Shown piece by piece: positions 39,007 through 46,951 of a stretch of DNA of 64,000 bases. Origin of the DNA: Psychrobium sp051201665. GTDB lineage: Bacteria; Pseudomonadota; Gammaproteobacteria; Enterobacterales; Psychrobiaceae. A program made the position numbers and the translations under genes. Below the pieces are notes generated by a model. It made no database searches. It saw only the letters and a list, made by a program, of their open reading frames with translations, and was not told where the DNA came from. The DNA is taken from positions 1,426,001 through 1,490,000 of the forward strand of contig NZ_CP179210.1 of NCBI RefSeq assembly GCF_051201665.1, read 5' to 3'. Positions within the stretch are counted from its first letter, which is position 1, and each line of letters opens with the position of its first letter.

Positions 39007-39091
39007 CATAAGCCCGATATAATTTGTATCACGTGCCCACACTGACTGATGGTTTGGTATAATGCCTTTTTTAGTTGGTAAGAAGTAACCT

Positions 39092-39541
39092 ATGGCGCAG
39101 CACGAGTTTTGGAAAGAAAAGTCTTTATCGCAAATGAGCGACCAAGAATGGGAGCAGCTTTGCGATGGCTGTGGTAAGTGTTGCCTTAATAAAGTAATTG
39201 ATGACGAAACAGAAGAGTTATTCTTTACTAACGTCGCGTGTCAGTTACTTAATACAAAATCCTGCCAATGTAGCGATTATCCAAACCGCTTTAAAAAAGT
39301 GCCAGATTGTTTCAAAGTCACCTTAGAAAATAGAGATAGCTTTAGTTGGCTTCCTGCTAGTTGTGCCTACCGTTTACTTGATGAAGGTAAGGAATTACCG
39401 AGTTGGCATCCACTTAATGTCGGTAGCACTAAAGAAATGCACCGCTTGGGTCAGTCTGTCCGCGGGAAGGTGATTAGCGAGAAGAAAGCCGGCGATTTAG
39501 AAGATCATGTCGTGTACTGGCCATTGAAGTTTGAGCCGTAA
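39092..39541 (+). CDS. ycgN: YcgN family cysteine-cluster protein
   Basis: 149 residues (family about 150). The conserved Cys set is clear: LCDGCGKCCLNK, CQLLNTKSCQCSDYPNR and VPDCFKV, likely binding a metal or cluster (UPF0260/UPF0153 type). Biochemical role unknown. In E. coli ycgN lies near ycgL and minC too, so this is the last syntenic core gene before the accessory island. Confidence 0.94.
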   Translation: MAQHEFWKEKSLSQMSDQEWEQLCDGCGKCCLNKVIDDETEELFFTNVACQLLNTKSCQCSDYPNRFKKVPDCFKVTLENRDSFSWLPASCAYRLLDEGKELPSWHPLNVGSTKEMHRLGQSVRGKVISEKKAGDLEDHVVYWPLKFEP

Positions 39542-39693
39542 ATATCAGCTAAACATCTCTATTAATTGATGTTACATGTGCTTACCTATAACTTGAAGTT
39601 ATACTTCTCGGCTGTTTGGGAATTAGTTGTTGTCTCATTAGAATGTTAGGGTCAAATCTGGATTCCTATCAATTATAAAAAGAGAGCACTTTC

Positions 39694-39855
39694 ATGAGAT
39701 TAATTTTCTTGATTGCCATATTGTTGTTGCAAAGTGTTAGCGCTTTGCATGCAAAAGATGTGGTGTTTGTTGGTCACATCACCGACGAAAAAAATAACTA
39801 TTTATCTGATGTAACGAAAAAAGCAAAAAAAGGGACAGGCAGTGCGCCGAGATAA
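39694..39855 (+). pseudogene. Secreted-protein gene truncated by a REP hairpin/intron insertion
   Basis: RBS AGAGAG and ATG start MRLIFLIAILLLQSVSALHA, a signal peptide, followed by KDVVFVGHITDEKNNYLSDV. The frame then runs into the AAAAAAGGGACAGGCA arm and stops inside the intron 5' end. Only about 45 native residues remain. Not recognised; its 3' part is not seen in the window. Confidence 0.6.
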
Positions 39856-40064
39856 ATCGGTAGAGGATTGGAGGTGAAAGCCCTCTGCTTGGTAAGGCTC
39901 AGCAAGCCGCCAAGACCCCGAGTCATGGGCTTTGCATCGTAAGGTGTCGAGTTAAGCGTTGACAGGGGAAACCATAGGCTAAGTATTGAGCTGCGAAATC
40001 ATCGTCAAGAGTGCTGACCTAGTTGTCTGATGGGGAAGGCAATATGATGGTTAACGTTATACCG
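39826..40064 (+). mobile_element. REP-like arm with truncated group II intron (copy A)
   Basis: The arm AAAAAAAGGGACAGGCA is followed at 39842 by the intron 5' end GTGCGCCGAGATAAATCGG. It matches the full intron copy at 53961 with a few differences (for example AGAGGATTGG for AGAAGATTGG), and stops at about 40064 (GTTATACCG). There the sequence changes to the left end of the RAYT element. About 223 nt of intron domain I remain; no ORF or 3' end. Confidence 0.85.
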
Positions 40065-40177
40065 AGAAAATAAACGAGAAAATAAAGGACAGGCTACTTT
40101 TTATTATTGATTGTTGATATTTTAATCGATTCTACTACGCTTTGATAAGTTGAAATAGAGCGTAGTAGGAGTCGACA

Positions 40178-41236
40178 ATGACGAGAGCGAGGCACCAGCT
40201 AATTGATTTATCAGCCACTTCTTATTATCACGTAATTAACCGATGTGTTCGGCGTAGTTTCTTGTGTGGTGATGACCCGTATACCAAGCGAAATTACGAT
40301 CATAGGCGGCAATGGCTTGTTGACCGTATAAAATTACTTTCGTCTATCTTTTCAATTAATATCGCGGCTTATGCGATTATGATTAATCACTATCACCTAG
40401 TGTTGCAAGTCGATAAATTCCATGCGGATATGTTATCAATGGACGAGGTGATTGAGCGCTGGTATTGCTTGTATAACGGTCATCCCATTGTTGACGATTA
40501 TCTTGCTGACCGAGAAGTGAGTACTGTTAAGCTTACAAAAGTTGAAGAATATGCCCAGCTTTGGCGTGAACGTTTATATGATATTTCGTGGTTTATGAAA
40601 TGTCTTAATGAGCATATTTCCCGAGAAGCCAATAAAGAAGATAATTGCACAGGTAAATTATATTCGCTGCCTTCCATGGCGCTCACCCTTCGGGCCAGCT
40701 AAAGCTGTTCTATTTTTTTCCCTAAAAATTAGTGGGAAGGGCGATTTAAGTCTCAAGCGTTGCTTGATGAAAAAGCGTTGTTAAGCTCTCTTGCGTATGT
40801 GGACTTAAATCCAATCAGAGCAGGCATTGCACAAAGTGTTGAAGACAGTGATTTCACATCGATTCAAGAGCGAATAAAGCAATATAAATCTCATCAGCGT
40901 CAGCAGCACAAAGCCAATGATGGCTGCACTGTTTCATCGCAACCGCCATCTTTACTCCCGTTTTCACCTGTTGCCAACACAAACGCTATTCCACTGAGCT
41001 ACAGAGACTATTTCGAGTTAGTTGATTGGAGTGGTCGACACATCGCCCCTACAAAGCGTGGGTTTATTGATGAGAGCGCACCTAAGATTCTACAGGTGTT
41101 AGAAATCGATACAGATGAGTGGCTTTCGGCTGCCAAGGAGTTCAGACGGCAATACGGCAGTTTTGCTGGCAATGAAGCTCATTTACGAGATTATGCTCAC
41201 CATCACGGTCGAAGTTGGTGTAAAGGCGTCGGCTAA
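40178..41236 (+). pseudogene. REP-associated tyrosine transposase (RAYT, Y1/HUH family), interrupted
   Basis: First part (40178 to about 40660) has the IS200/IS605-like core: SYYHVINRCVRRSFLCG, AYAIMINHYHLVLQV (HxH metal site) and ISWFMKCLNEHISREANKEDNCTGK. A 70-bp insert then breaks the frame. The second part resumes at about 40734 with WEGRFKSQALLDEKALLSSLAYVDLNPIRAG, where the Tyr is the probable nucleophile by alignment with E. coli YafM (Tyr115). The C-terminal extension is 130 residues. Such enzymes mobilise REP/BIME hairpins. Both catalytic motifs survive but in separate frames. Confidence 0.88.
40661..40730. repeat. Small insertion in the RAYT gene
   Basis: About 70 bp not expected in the RAYT frame, flanked by AAATTA on both sides (40655-40660 and 40725-40730 region). 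It contains GCGCTCACCCTTCGGGCCAGCT, close to the motif GTAGCTCACCCTTCGGGCAGCT in the 6.7-kb spacer. It may be a tiny hairpin repeat. Confidence 0.5.
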
Positions 41237-41468
41237 TCCTCAGTATTAACTGTTCTTATTATTTTCCGCCTCAGCAATAGAGCTGACGAATTTACTCGTT
41301 CAAATTTCATCATTTCGTAGTTCTCATGTCCCCAGTTCATTTTTGTTTACTAAATGAGCCCAATTTTTCATTGGTTTTAGTTAGTGCAATTTAATTTTGA
41401 ACTGATTGTGATTGGGTTAAATCAATGAGATATTTATGTCTGTCCTTTATTTTATTGGTAAGATAATT

Positions 41469-42446
41469 ATGATTGCTCGAATTGCAGCGTTCACCTTTGC
41501 TATTAGTGCCGTGTTTTCTGTAAATGCGCAGTCTGGATTATCTTTCTATCAATACGTTAAGCAGCTTGAGAAAACTTTAGTAAAAGAGGGCTCAGACGCT
41601 AACAAAACGAAAGAAGCTTTTAATTCTATCAAGTTGTTTAAAAAAGCGGTGGTGGTTCAACAGCGCCAGCGTAATAAGGTTAAAACGCTTGATACATTCC
41701 TTCCGCGATTAGTTAATGAAGAGCGTGTGAGTAAAGCGAGATCTTTATATAAAGAGCATTTGCCTTTGCTCAAAGCATTGGAAAAAAAATATCACATACA
41801 GCCGCGTTTTTTAGTGGCTTTATGGGGCGTTGCTAATGATTTTTCAGACAGTGTTGATGGTTACAATGCGTTAAGTGTCTTGAGTTCATTAGCCTATGCG
41901 AATCAACAACAAGATTATTATCAGCAAGAAATCAAAGCCACTATCGACTTATTGAATACGCCTGCGTTAGGCGTTACTGAAATCAAAAGTAATTGGACTG
42001 GCAAAGTTGGTTTATTCAACATAGATTCAAGTCAATATCTCAGTAGTTACCAAGACTATAACCAAGACGGAAAAGTTGATATTTGGCATTCTGTTGATGA
42101 CAGTTTTGCAACGACCGCTAAGCTATTGGAAAACATCGGTTGGCAAGAGAAGTATACTTGGGGGCGCCAAGTTAAGTTACCGAAAGAATTTGATCGTTCA
42201 ATGTTAGAGAAGGGCGACTACAAATCATTATCACAATGGAAAGCGCTTGGTCTTACTCGCTTTGATAATCGCGCATTACCTAATGCTACATTAACGGCAA
42301 AGCTAGTTGCACCTGACGGTATTAAAGGCCGTGTTTATTTGACCTATCATAATTTTGAACATCTATTAGCATTAACTGATTCCATGTATAACGCCATTGC
42401 TGTTGGTTATTTGTCTAACCGCATAAAGTACCCGCCGATTAAATAA
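41469..42446 (+). CDS. MltB-like lytic transglycosylase homologue lacking the catalytic Glu (copy 2)
   Basis: 325 residues from the ATG at 41469 (RBS GGTAAG); an upstream in-frame ATG at 41436 lies inside the RAYT tail. Signal peptide IAAFTFAISAVFSVNAQS, then the SLT_2/MltB-type domain: TFLPRLVNEERVSKARSLY, PRFLVALWGVANDFSD, NWTGKVGLFNIDSSQYLSSY, DYNQDGKVDIWHSVDDSFATTAKLL and GWQEKYTWGRQVKLP. MltB enzymes have G-[IV]-E-[TS]-x-F-G at the third motif; here Glu is Ala122 and Gly is Ser126. It is probably not catalytic, perhaps a peptidoglycan-binding or regulatory protein. The start is now next to the RAYT element. Confidence 0.85.
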   Translation: MIARIAAFTFAISAVFSVNAQSGLSFYQYVKQLEKTLVKEGSDANKTKEAFNSIKLFKKAVVVQQRQRNKVKTLDTFLPRLVNEERVSKARSLYKEHLPLLKALEKKYHIQPRFLVALWGVANDFSDSVDGYNALSVLSSLAYANQQQDYYQQEIKATIDLLNTPALGVTEIKSNWTGKVGLFNIDSSQYLSSYQDYNQDGKVDIWHSVDDSFATTAKLLENIGWQEKYTWGRQVKLPKEFDRSMLEKGDYKSLSQWKALGLTRFDNRALPNATLTAKLVAPDGIKGRVYLTYHNFEHLLALTDSMYNAIAVGYLSNRIKYPPIK

Positions 42447-42454
42447 CATAAGGG

Positions 42455-42577
42455 AAAAAAAGGGACAGGCAGTGCGCCGAGATAAATCGGTAGAAGATTG
42501 GAGGTGAAAGCCCTCTGCTTGGTAAGGCTCAGCAAGCCGCCAAGACCCCGAGAAATTTTTGCCTGTCCCTTTTTTTT
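42455..42577 (+). repeat. 123-bp hairpin unit containing a group II intron 5' end (copy B)
   Basis: AAAAAAAGGGACAGGCA, then the first 80 nt of the intron (GTGCGCCGAGATAAATC... to ACCCCGAG), then AAATTTT and TGCCTGTCCCTTTTTTT. The outer arms pair for 16-17 bp. Copy D (45545-45668) has the same internal junction with about three differences. See findings. Confidence 0.85.
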
Positions 42578-43120
42578 GATGAACTTGAAAAGTATTGTGA
42601 ACAAAAGGAGTGAATTATTGCGAGAAAGCAAAAAATCTCTGATAAGTCGTCTGCACAATGGAAAGAGTTAGATAGAAAACATCGTGATTTGTCGGAAGCA
42701 GAAGGCTTATTACTCACAGAAATCGGTGTTAAAAAGCGATACGGTGACGGTGCTGAAAATATTAGCCCGCAGTGGCCTGACGGTTCAAAGAATAATAATA
42801 TTGATAGCATGACCGTTCGCGATGGAAATGTTCTTGAGTGGAATGAATCCAAAGGTGGTAATGCTGGGCAAAACAAACGTTTACATAATAACGAATATGT
42901 TGAACAAGGTACGCCACGGTATAGGGAGAGTTTATTAGAATCTATGGAAAACAAACGACGGAACTTGATTAATAATGAAATGTTCGTTGACCCAAATATT
43001 GACAAAGCAATTGGAATGCTACGCAGCGGTGATGTGAAGTTCAACGTTTACTCAAAGGGAGTTTACGATGCGGTTGGTAACTTAGTTTCTTTAGAACATC
43101 GTGTGTACGATGTGAACTAA
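42578..43120 (+). pseudogene. Orphan C-terminal toxin module, probable nuclease
   Basis: Open frame from the repeat edge with one in-frame TGA (42611-42613), possibly a mutated CGA. The uninterrupted remainder could start at ATT 42617 (AGGAG upstream) or TTG 42689. The region GNVLEWNESKGGNAGQNKR...YVEQGTPRYRESLLESMENKR resembles nuclease tips of polymorphic toxins (E-x-K-G-G ... Q-G-T-x-x-Y). No signal peptide or delivery domain is present, consistent with a displaced C-terminal tip. The next gene, 45 bp downstream, is a likely cognate immunity gene. Family assignment is by motif memory only. Confidence 0.5.
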
Positions 43121-43165
43121 TAAGAGCGTTAGCGGCTATAATGCCGCTTTCAAATTGAGGCAATA

Positions 43166-44125
43166 ATGATTTTAAAAAAATTACCTAAAACGAGAAAAAT
43201 TAGTCATTTAAAAAAAGTTAAAAAGTCTAAGAAAGATATTATTAACTTTCGTCAGAGTTATCTTGAAAAACTTGCAATAGATGAAATTGCTAGTAATTGG
43301 TTGCAAGGTAATATTGATGTTGTAAGAAAAGGCTTGGAAAGTTATTTCGATATTGCAATTGGTTTGTATTATGTGACACGTGATGCAGGTGATTTATCAA
43401 ACCTTATTGAGGCTTTAAACGTAGCAAACAGTATTTTTTCCGCGCAAATGAAACAATATATGGGAGCTGTGGGAGATAGCTTTTCTGAAAGCTTATGCAT
43501 GCCTAATTTTATCCATGCTAAATTAATACAAGATGTAACATTTGTTTCTGAGATTCCAAATTATAATGCTGCTTGCTTTAGTTATACTCGATGGGGAGAA
43601 GCTCTTTGTTATGCCATTGCTACTCGAAACCATGACATAACAACTCTGTTACTCAATTATACAGAAGAGGATGCGTGGCGATATCACAGCAGTGGTCTTG
43701 GTTATTGTGGAGGCAATGTACAATACCCAATGATTTATGTGCGTTATTTGAAGGGCATGTTAGATCCTATGGCCAATCATCAACGGTTGTATGAGCAGTT
43801 TATGGCAGAGTTTCCTATTAACAATACCCCGTTTTACCGTGTCATGATTGAGCCGTTTTATTTTATCGCGATTGATGATGAAGCAGGCTTTGCAAATGCG
43901 ATCACGCAGGCGACGCAAGTTCATAAGCGACATACAGCAAGAGCTCAAGCCTTTTATTCTTCACCGTTTATGAATGATTATTCCCCCTTTTTGTTGGCTG
44001 CGGCGGTGTTAGCCGTTGATACGCGTCAATGGGAGCCGCCTGTAAATAATAGCTATTTATATCGTTGGTGGATTTTTGATGATGAATCATTAGTGCTGCC
44101 ACCTCCTTATAAAGTGGCTGAATAA
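43166..44125 (+). CDS. Imm49-like immunity protein (putative)
   Basis: 319 residues, cytoplasmic, mainly helical. The region ASNWLQGNIDVVRKGLESYFDIAIGLYYVTRDAGDLSNLIEALNVANSIF and the later RWGEALCYAIATRNHD and AFYSSPFMNDYSPFLLAAAVLAVDTRQW resemble Imm49-family immunity proteins of polymorphic toxin systems. The basic N-terminus (about 25 residues, KKLPKTRKISHLKKVKKSKK) is unusual. It sits directly downstream of the toxin-tip fragment and 21 bp before the FGE-like gene. Assignment is tentative. Confidence 0.5.
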   Translation: MILKKLPKTRKISHLKKVKKSKKDIINFRQSYLEKLAIDEIASNWLQGNIDVVRKGLESYFDIAIGLYYVTRDAGDLSNLIEALNVANSIFSAQMKQYMGAVGDSFSESLCMPNFIHAKLIQDVTFVSEIPNYNAACFSYTRWGEALCYAIATRNHDITTLLLNYTEEDAWRYHSSGLGYCGGNVQYPMIYVRYLKGMLDPMANHQRLYEQFMAEFPINNTPFYRVMIEPFYFIAIDDEAGFANAITQATQVHKRHTARAQAFYSSPFMNDYSPFLLAAAVLAVDTRQWEPPVNNSYLYRWWIFDDESLVLPPPYKVAE

Positions 44126-44146
44126 TAGATTGGTGAAGAAATAAAC

Positions 44147-45040
44147 ATGTTAATAGACAATATTTTACAGTGGCAAGAGGCCACACCAGAGCAGCGACAG
44201 GCTGAAATAGACACTATTAAAGCGCCGTTAAACGAGTTGGGGTTTGAGTTTATCGCGCTGCGAGGATTTACGATGGCTGACAATCAATTTGATATTGGCG
44301 TCTTTTTTCATCAGAAACTGCAAATGGCTTTTCATTTGCTCCCTGGTAGTGACCATTTTAAAGTCGGGGCCGCGCCAGATTATTACTCGAAGTTAGTGAC
44401 CGATGGCTCAATGGACTTGGATGAGAACGATTTCGAGCAGAAGTACCCGATTACTATTACCCCATTTTTAATCAGTGATTATTTGATCCCGGAGCAAGCG
44501 TGGGATAAATATGGCGGCGTTAAACTTGATCGTAATTTTGGTGATTTACATCCTATTACTAGCATCCATAGAGATAATGTAACAAATTGGGCTGAACAAT
44601 TTGGCCTCAGACTGCCAAGTGAAATGGAATGGGAATATGCCTGTAAGGCAGGCACCAATAGTATGTTCTATTGGGGAGATGAACCAGACACCCAATATGC
44701 ATGGACTAAATTCAACACAAATTTTAATGCGGATAATTATCGAACTCTGACACGAGATGAACAAAAAGCGCCTAACGGATTTGGCTTACTAGGCATGATA
44801 GGAAACTTACCTGAATGGGTTGCTGATGATGCTTATAGCTATCAACAACAGTCACCCAGTCAGACAGCGTATAAATCGTTATTTGGTGATGATGATGCTA
44901 TTTTACGTGGCGGTTGGTGGCGTTATGGCTTTAATTTTAATCGCTCAACATCACGAATCCAAACTGGCGTTGACGGTGGTGACGGTTGTAGCGCTAGATT
45001 GGCCATTTCATTGCCGGAAGTGATTGAGAATGGAAGATAG
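44147..45040 (+). CDS. FGE/SUMF1-fold protein, probably non-catalytic
   Basis: 297 residues. The C-terminal two thirds match the formylglycine-generating-enzyme (SUMF1/EgtB/PvdO) fold: FLISDYLIPEQAWDKYGG, GLRLPSEMEWEYACKAGTNSMFYWGDEPD, APNGFGLLGMIGNLPEWVADDAY, AILRGGWWRYGF and NRSTSRIQTGVDGGDGCSARL. The Cys pair used by true FGE near the RSxCR region is not visible; only one Cys is present there. The N-terminal 90 residues are not recognised. Translationally close to the immunity-like gene and the lipoprotein gene, so the three probably form one unit. Confidence 0.75.
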   Translation: MLIDNILQWQEATPEQRQAEIDTIKAPLNELGFEFIALRGFTMADNQFDIGVFFHQKLQMAFHLLPGSDHFKVGAAPDYYSKLVTDGSMDLDENDFEQKYPITITPFLISDYLIPEQAWDKYGGVKLDRNFGDLHPITSIHRDNVTNWAEQFGLRLPSEMEWEYACKAGTNSMFYWGDEPDTQYAWTKFNTNFNADNYRTLTRDEQKAPNGFGLLGMIGNLPEWVADDAYSYQQQSPSQTAYKSLFGDDDAILRGGWWRYGFNFNRSTSRIQTGVDGGDGCSARLAISLPEVIENGR

Positions 45041-45359
45041 CGTCTTTATACGTTCGATTTTAATCGTTTTGTTGCTATTAGGTTCAAGCGGTTGTGCCAA
45101 TCGTATTTCTGAGGAAAATTGTTCAGTCAATAATATTGAAGAAAATTTGTTACAAATCACTTGCACAACGGGTTCGACTAGTTGGTCTGCCGATAGTTTT
45201 AAGCTCACAGTAAAACAGCATTGTGCCAATACGTTTAAGGTTAGAAACTATAGAGAATTTGTAACATACAAGCCCTATTACACCCCTATTAATGGGCGAA
45301 GTACTCGTATGATGGGCAGACGATACAACGTTCGGGCATTTGTTGATTGTGAGTTGTAA
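45030..45359 (+). CDS. Small lipoprotein, unknown function
   Basis: 109 residues from the ATG at 45030, overlapping the FGE-like stop by 11 bp; a TTG 2 codons earlier is possible. The N-terminus EDSVFIRSILIVLLLLGSSGCANR has a lipobox (L-G-S-S-G-C) for lipidation. The mature part has several cysteines (CSV, CTT, HCAN, DCEL) that could pair. No family recognised. Translational coupling suggests it belongs with the toxin/immunity/FGE-like group. Confidence 0.7.
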   Translation: MEDSVFIRSILIVLLLLGSSGCANRISEENCSVNNIEENLLQITCTTGSTSWSADSFKLTVKQHCANTFKVRNYREFVTYKPYYTPINGRSTRMMGRRYNVRAFVDCEL

Positions 45360-45544
45360 TCACACTTTATACGATGTTTTATTCTTTAAAGATAAAATTG
45401 ATAAGTTTGTGAACATGCTGTTTACAGTCTTCTAATTTACATGCCTTGAGGTTTGAATATTGAATAATAGAAGATTCTATTGTTGTGTTGATGTTGTTTG
45501 CTCATTGTGTGAGTGTTGATGTTTTTTTCGTTAATCGACTAGAG

Positions 45545-45668
45545 AAAAAAAAGGGACAGGCAGTGCGCCGAGCTAAATCGGTAGAAGATTGGAGGTGAAA
45601 GCCCTCTGCTTGGTAAGGTTTAGCAAGCCGCCAAGACCCCGAGAAATTTTTGCCTGTCCCTTTTTTTT
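45545..45668 (+). repeat. 124-bp hairpin unit containing a group II intron 5' end (copy D)
   Basis: Same structure and same internal junction as 42455-42577: arm AAAAAAAAGGGACAGGCA, intron 5' 80 nt with GCTAAATCGG and GGTTTAGC variants, then AAATTTTTGCCTGTCCC and T8. Here intron sequence resumes directly after the right arm (TAGTGAAGAAGCATGCG), so the unit lies inside a larger intron copy. Confidence 0.85.
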
Positions 45669-46187
45669 GGTAGTGAAGAAGCATGCGAACAAAGCGGTGA
45701 GAAAATCAACGTGGCGGAGTATGTGGAGCGAAGGGAGCTGACAAAGAGAAAGTCATTCAACAGGAGTAAGACCATGACGCAGAGCGTGGAAGTATTGCTG
45801 CCTCGTTTGGATCGGCTAGGGGAAGCAGCAAAACGTGATAAATCGCTACAATTTAATAATCTATTTCACCACATCACGTTGGCCTCGTTGCATAAGGCGT
45901 TTAATCACCTTAATAAACGGGCGGCTAAAGGCGTCGATAATATCGGATGGTCAGAGTATCAACAAACCGCCAAAGCATCGTTAACTGCGTTACATCAAAA
46001 GCTTCAACTTGGATGTTACAAAGCAAAACCTGTTAAGCGAATTTGGATACCTAAAGCCGACGGTACACTAAGACCCATCGGTGTAACATCCATCGAAGAT
46101 AAAATTGTTGCGTAATAACATGAAGAAGATCACCCAATAACATTCATGGAGATCGCTTTTTTTCTGTTTTGTAGAGCCTCTTTAAAT

Positions 46188-46940
46188 TTAGCCTGAGTGA
46201 TCTCCATCAGTCAAGTTATTGGTGATTTTTCGCATCGATTCACCTTCTAATTTTATTTTTATTGAACCATGAACTAGCCGATCCAAAATGGCATCGGCAT
46301 GGGTAGATTCTCCGATCATTTTGTACCAGTGCTCTTGCGGTAATTGGCTGGCGATTAACGTTGATTTAGTGTCATACCTAGCATCAATGAGCTCGAGTAA
46401 ATCACTCCGCTGCTGAGCAGTTAGTGGCTCTAAGCCCCAGTCATCTAAAATTAGTAAATTGGCATTGGTTAATTTGCTGATAAACTTGCGATAAGTTCCG
46501 TCTGCCTGAGATAAATACATCTTCTCCAGTAGCTCTTTTAATCTAAAGTAGAACACGCTATCGCCTTGCTGGCAGTGGTGTTGGCCAAGCGCACAGGCTA
46601 AGTAGGTTTTTCCACAACCTGTCGCTCCTGTGATTAAGATATTTTGATGAAGTCGTAACCATTCGCCCTGTGCTAGCGAGCGGATTTGTGCCTTATCTAG
46701 GTTACGATTGGCACGATAATCGAGTTGCTCTATCTGAGCTTGCACTCTAAATTTTGCTTGGCGAGTTAATCGCTCTATTTTTCTAGTGACTCGCTGATTT
46801 ATCTCATTATCGAGTAACAAGGTTAACCTCTCTTCAAAAGCGAGTTCTTTGTAATGATTTGGCTGCTCCGTTTGGAGCGTTAATGCATCACGTATGCCAC
46901 CAAGATTCAGCGTATTCAATTGGTTATAAATGGTTTTCAT
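46188..46940 (-). CDS. istB: IS21-family helper ATPase IstB
   Basis: 250 residues. Walker A NILITGATGCGKTYLACALG, Walker B ANLLILDDWGLEPLTAQQRSDLLELI, sensor ASQLPQEHWYKMIGESTHADAILDRLVHGSIKIKLEGESMRK. It lies 12 bp downstream of istA and should be co-expressed. More similar to IstB of the third IS21 element (58209) than to the first. Confidence 0.94.
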   Translation of the reverse strand: MKTIYNQLNTLNLGGIRDALTLQTEQPNHYKELAFEERLTLLLDNEINQRVTRKIERLTRQAKFRVQAQIEQLDYRANRNLDKAQIRSLAQGEWLRLHQNILITGATGCGKTYLACALGQHHCQQGDSVFYFRLKELLEKMYLSQADGTYRKFISKLTNANLLILDDWGLEPLTAQQRSDLLELIDARYDTKSTLIASQLPQEHWYKMIGESTHADAILDRLVHGSIKIKLEGESMRKITNNLTDGDHSG

Positions 46941-46951
46941 TGGTTTTCCCC

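Larger units (their letters stand above)
40079..41453 (+). mobile_element. RAYT (REP-associated tyrosine transposase) element
   Basis: 1375 bp bounded by inverted AAAATAAAGGACAG (40079) and CTGTCCTTTATTTT (41440-41453). It contains a broken RAYT gene and a 3' non-coding tail (41237-41453). Two further copies of that tail occur at 55921-56257 and 61065-61127. The ends resemble the arms of the AAAAAAGGGACAGGCA hairpins that hold the group II introns, tying the two kinds of element together. Confidence 0.75.

Noticed and set aside
42407..43044. Two overlapping minus-strand frames (83 and 171 codons) antisense to the toxin-tip region
   Set aside because: Codon content is poor and the sense strand encodes a plausible protein with downstream partner gene.
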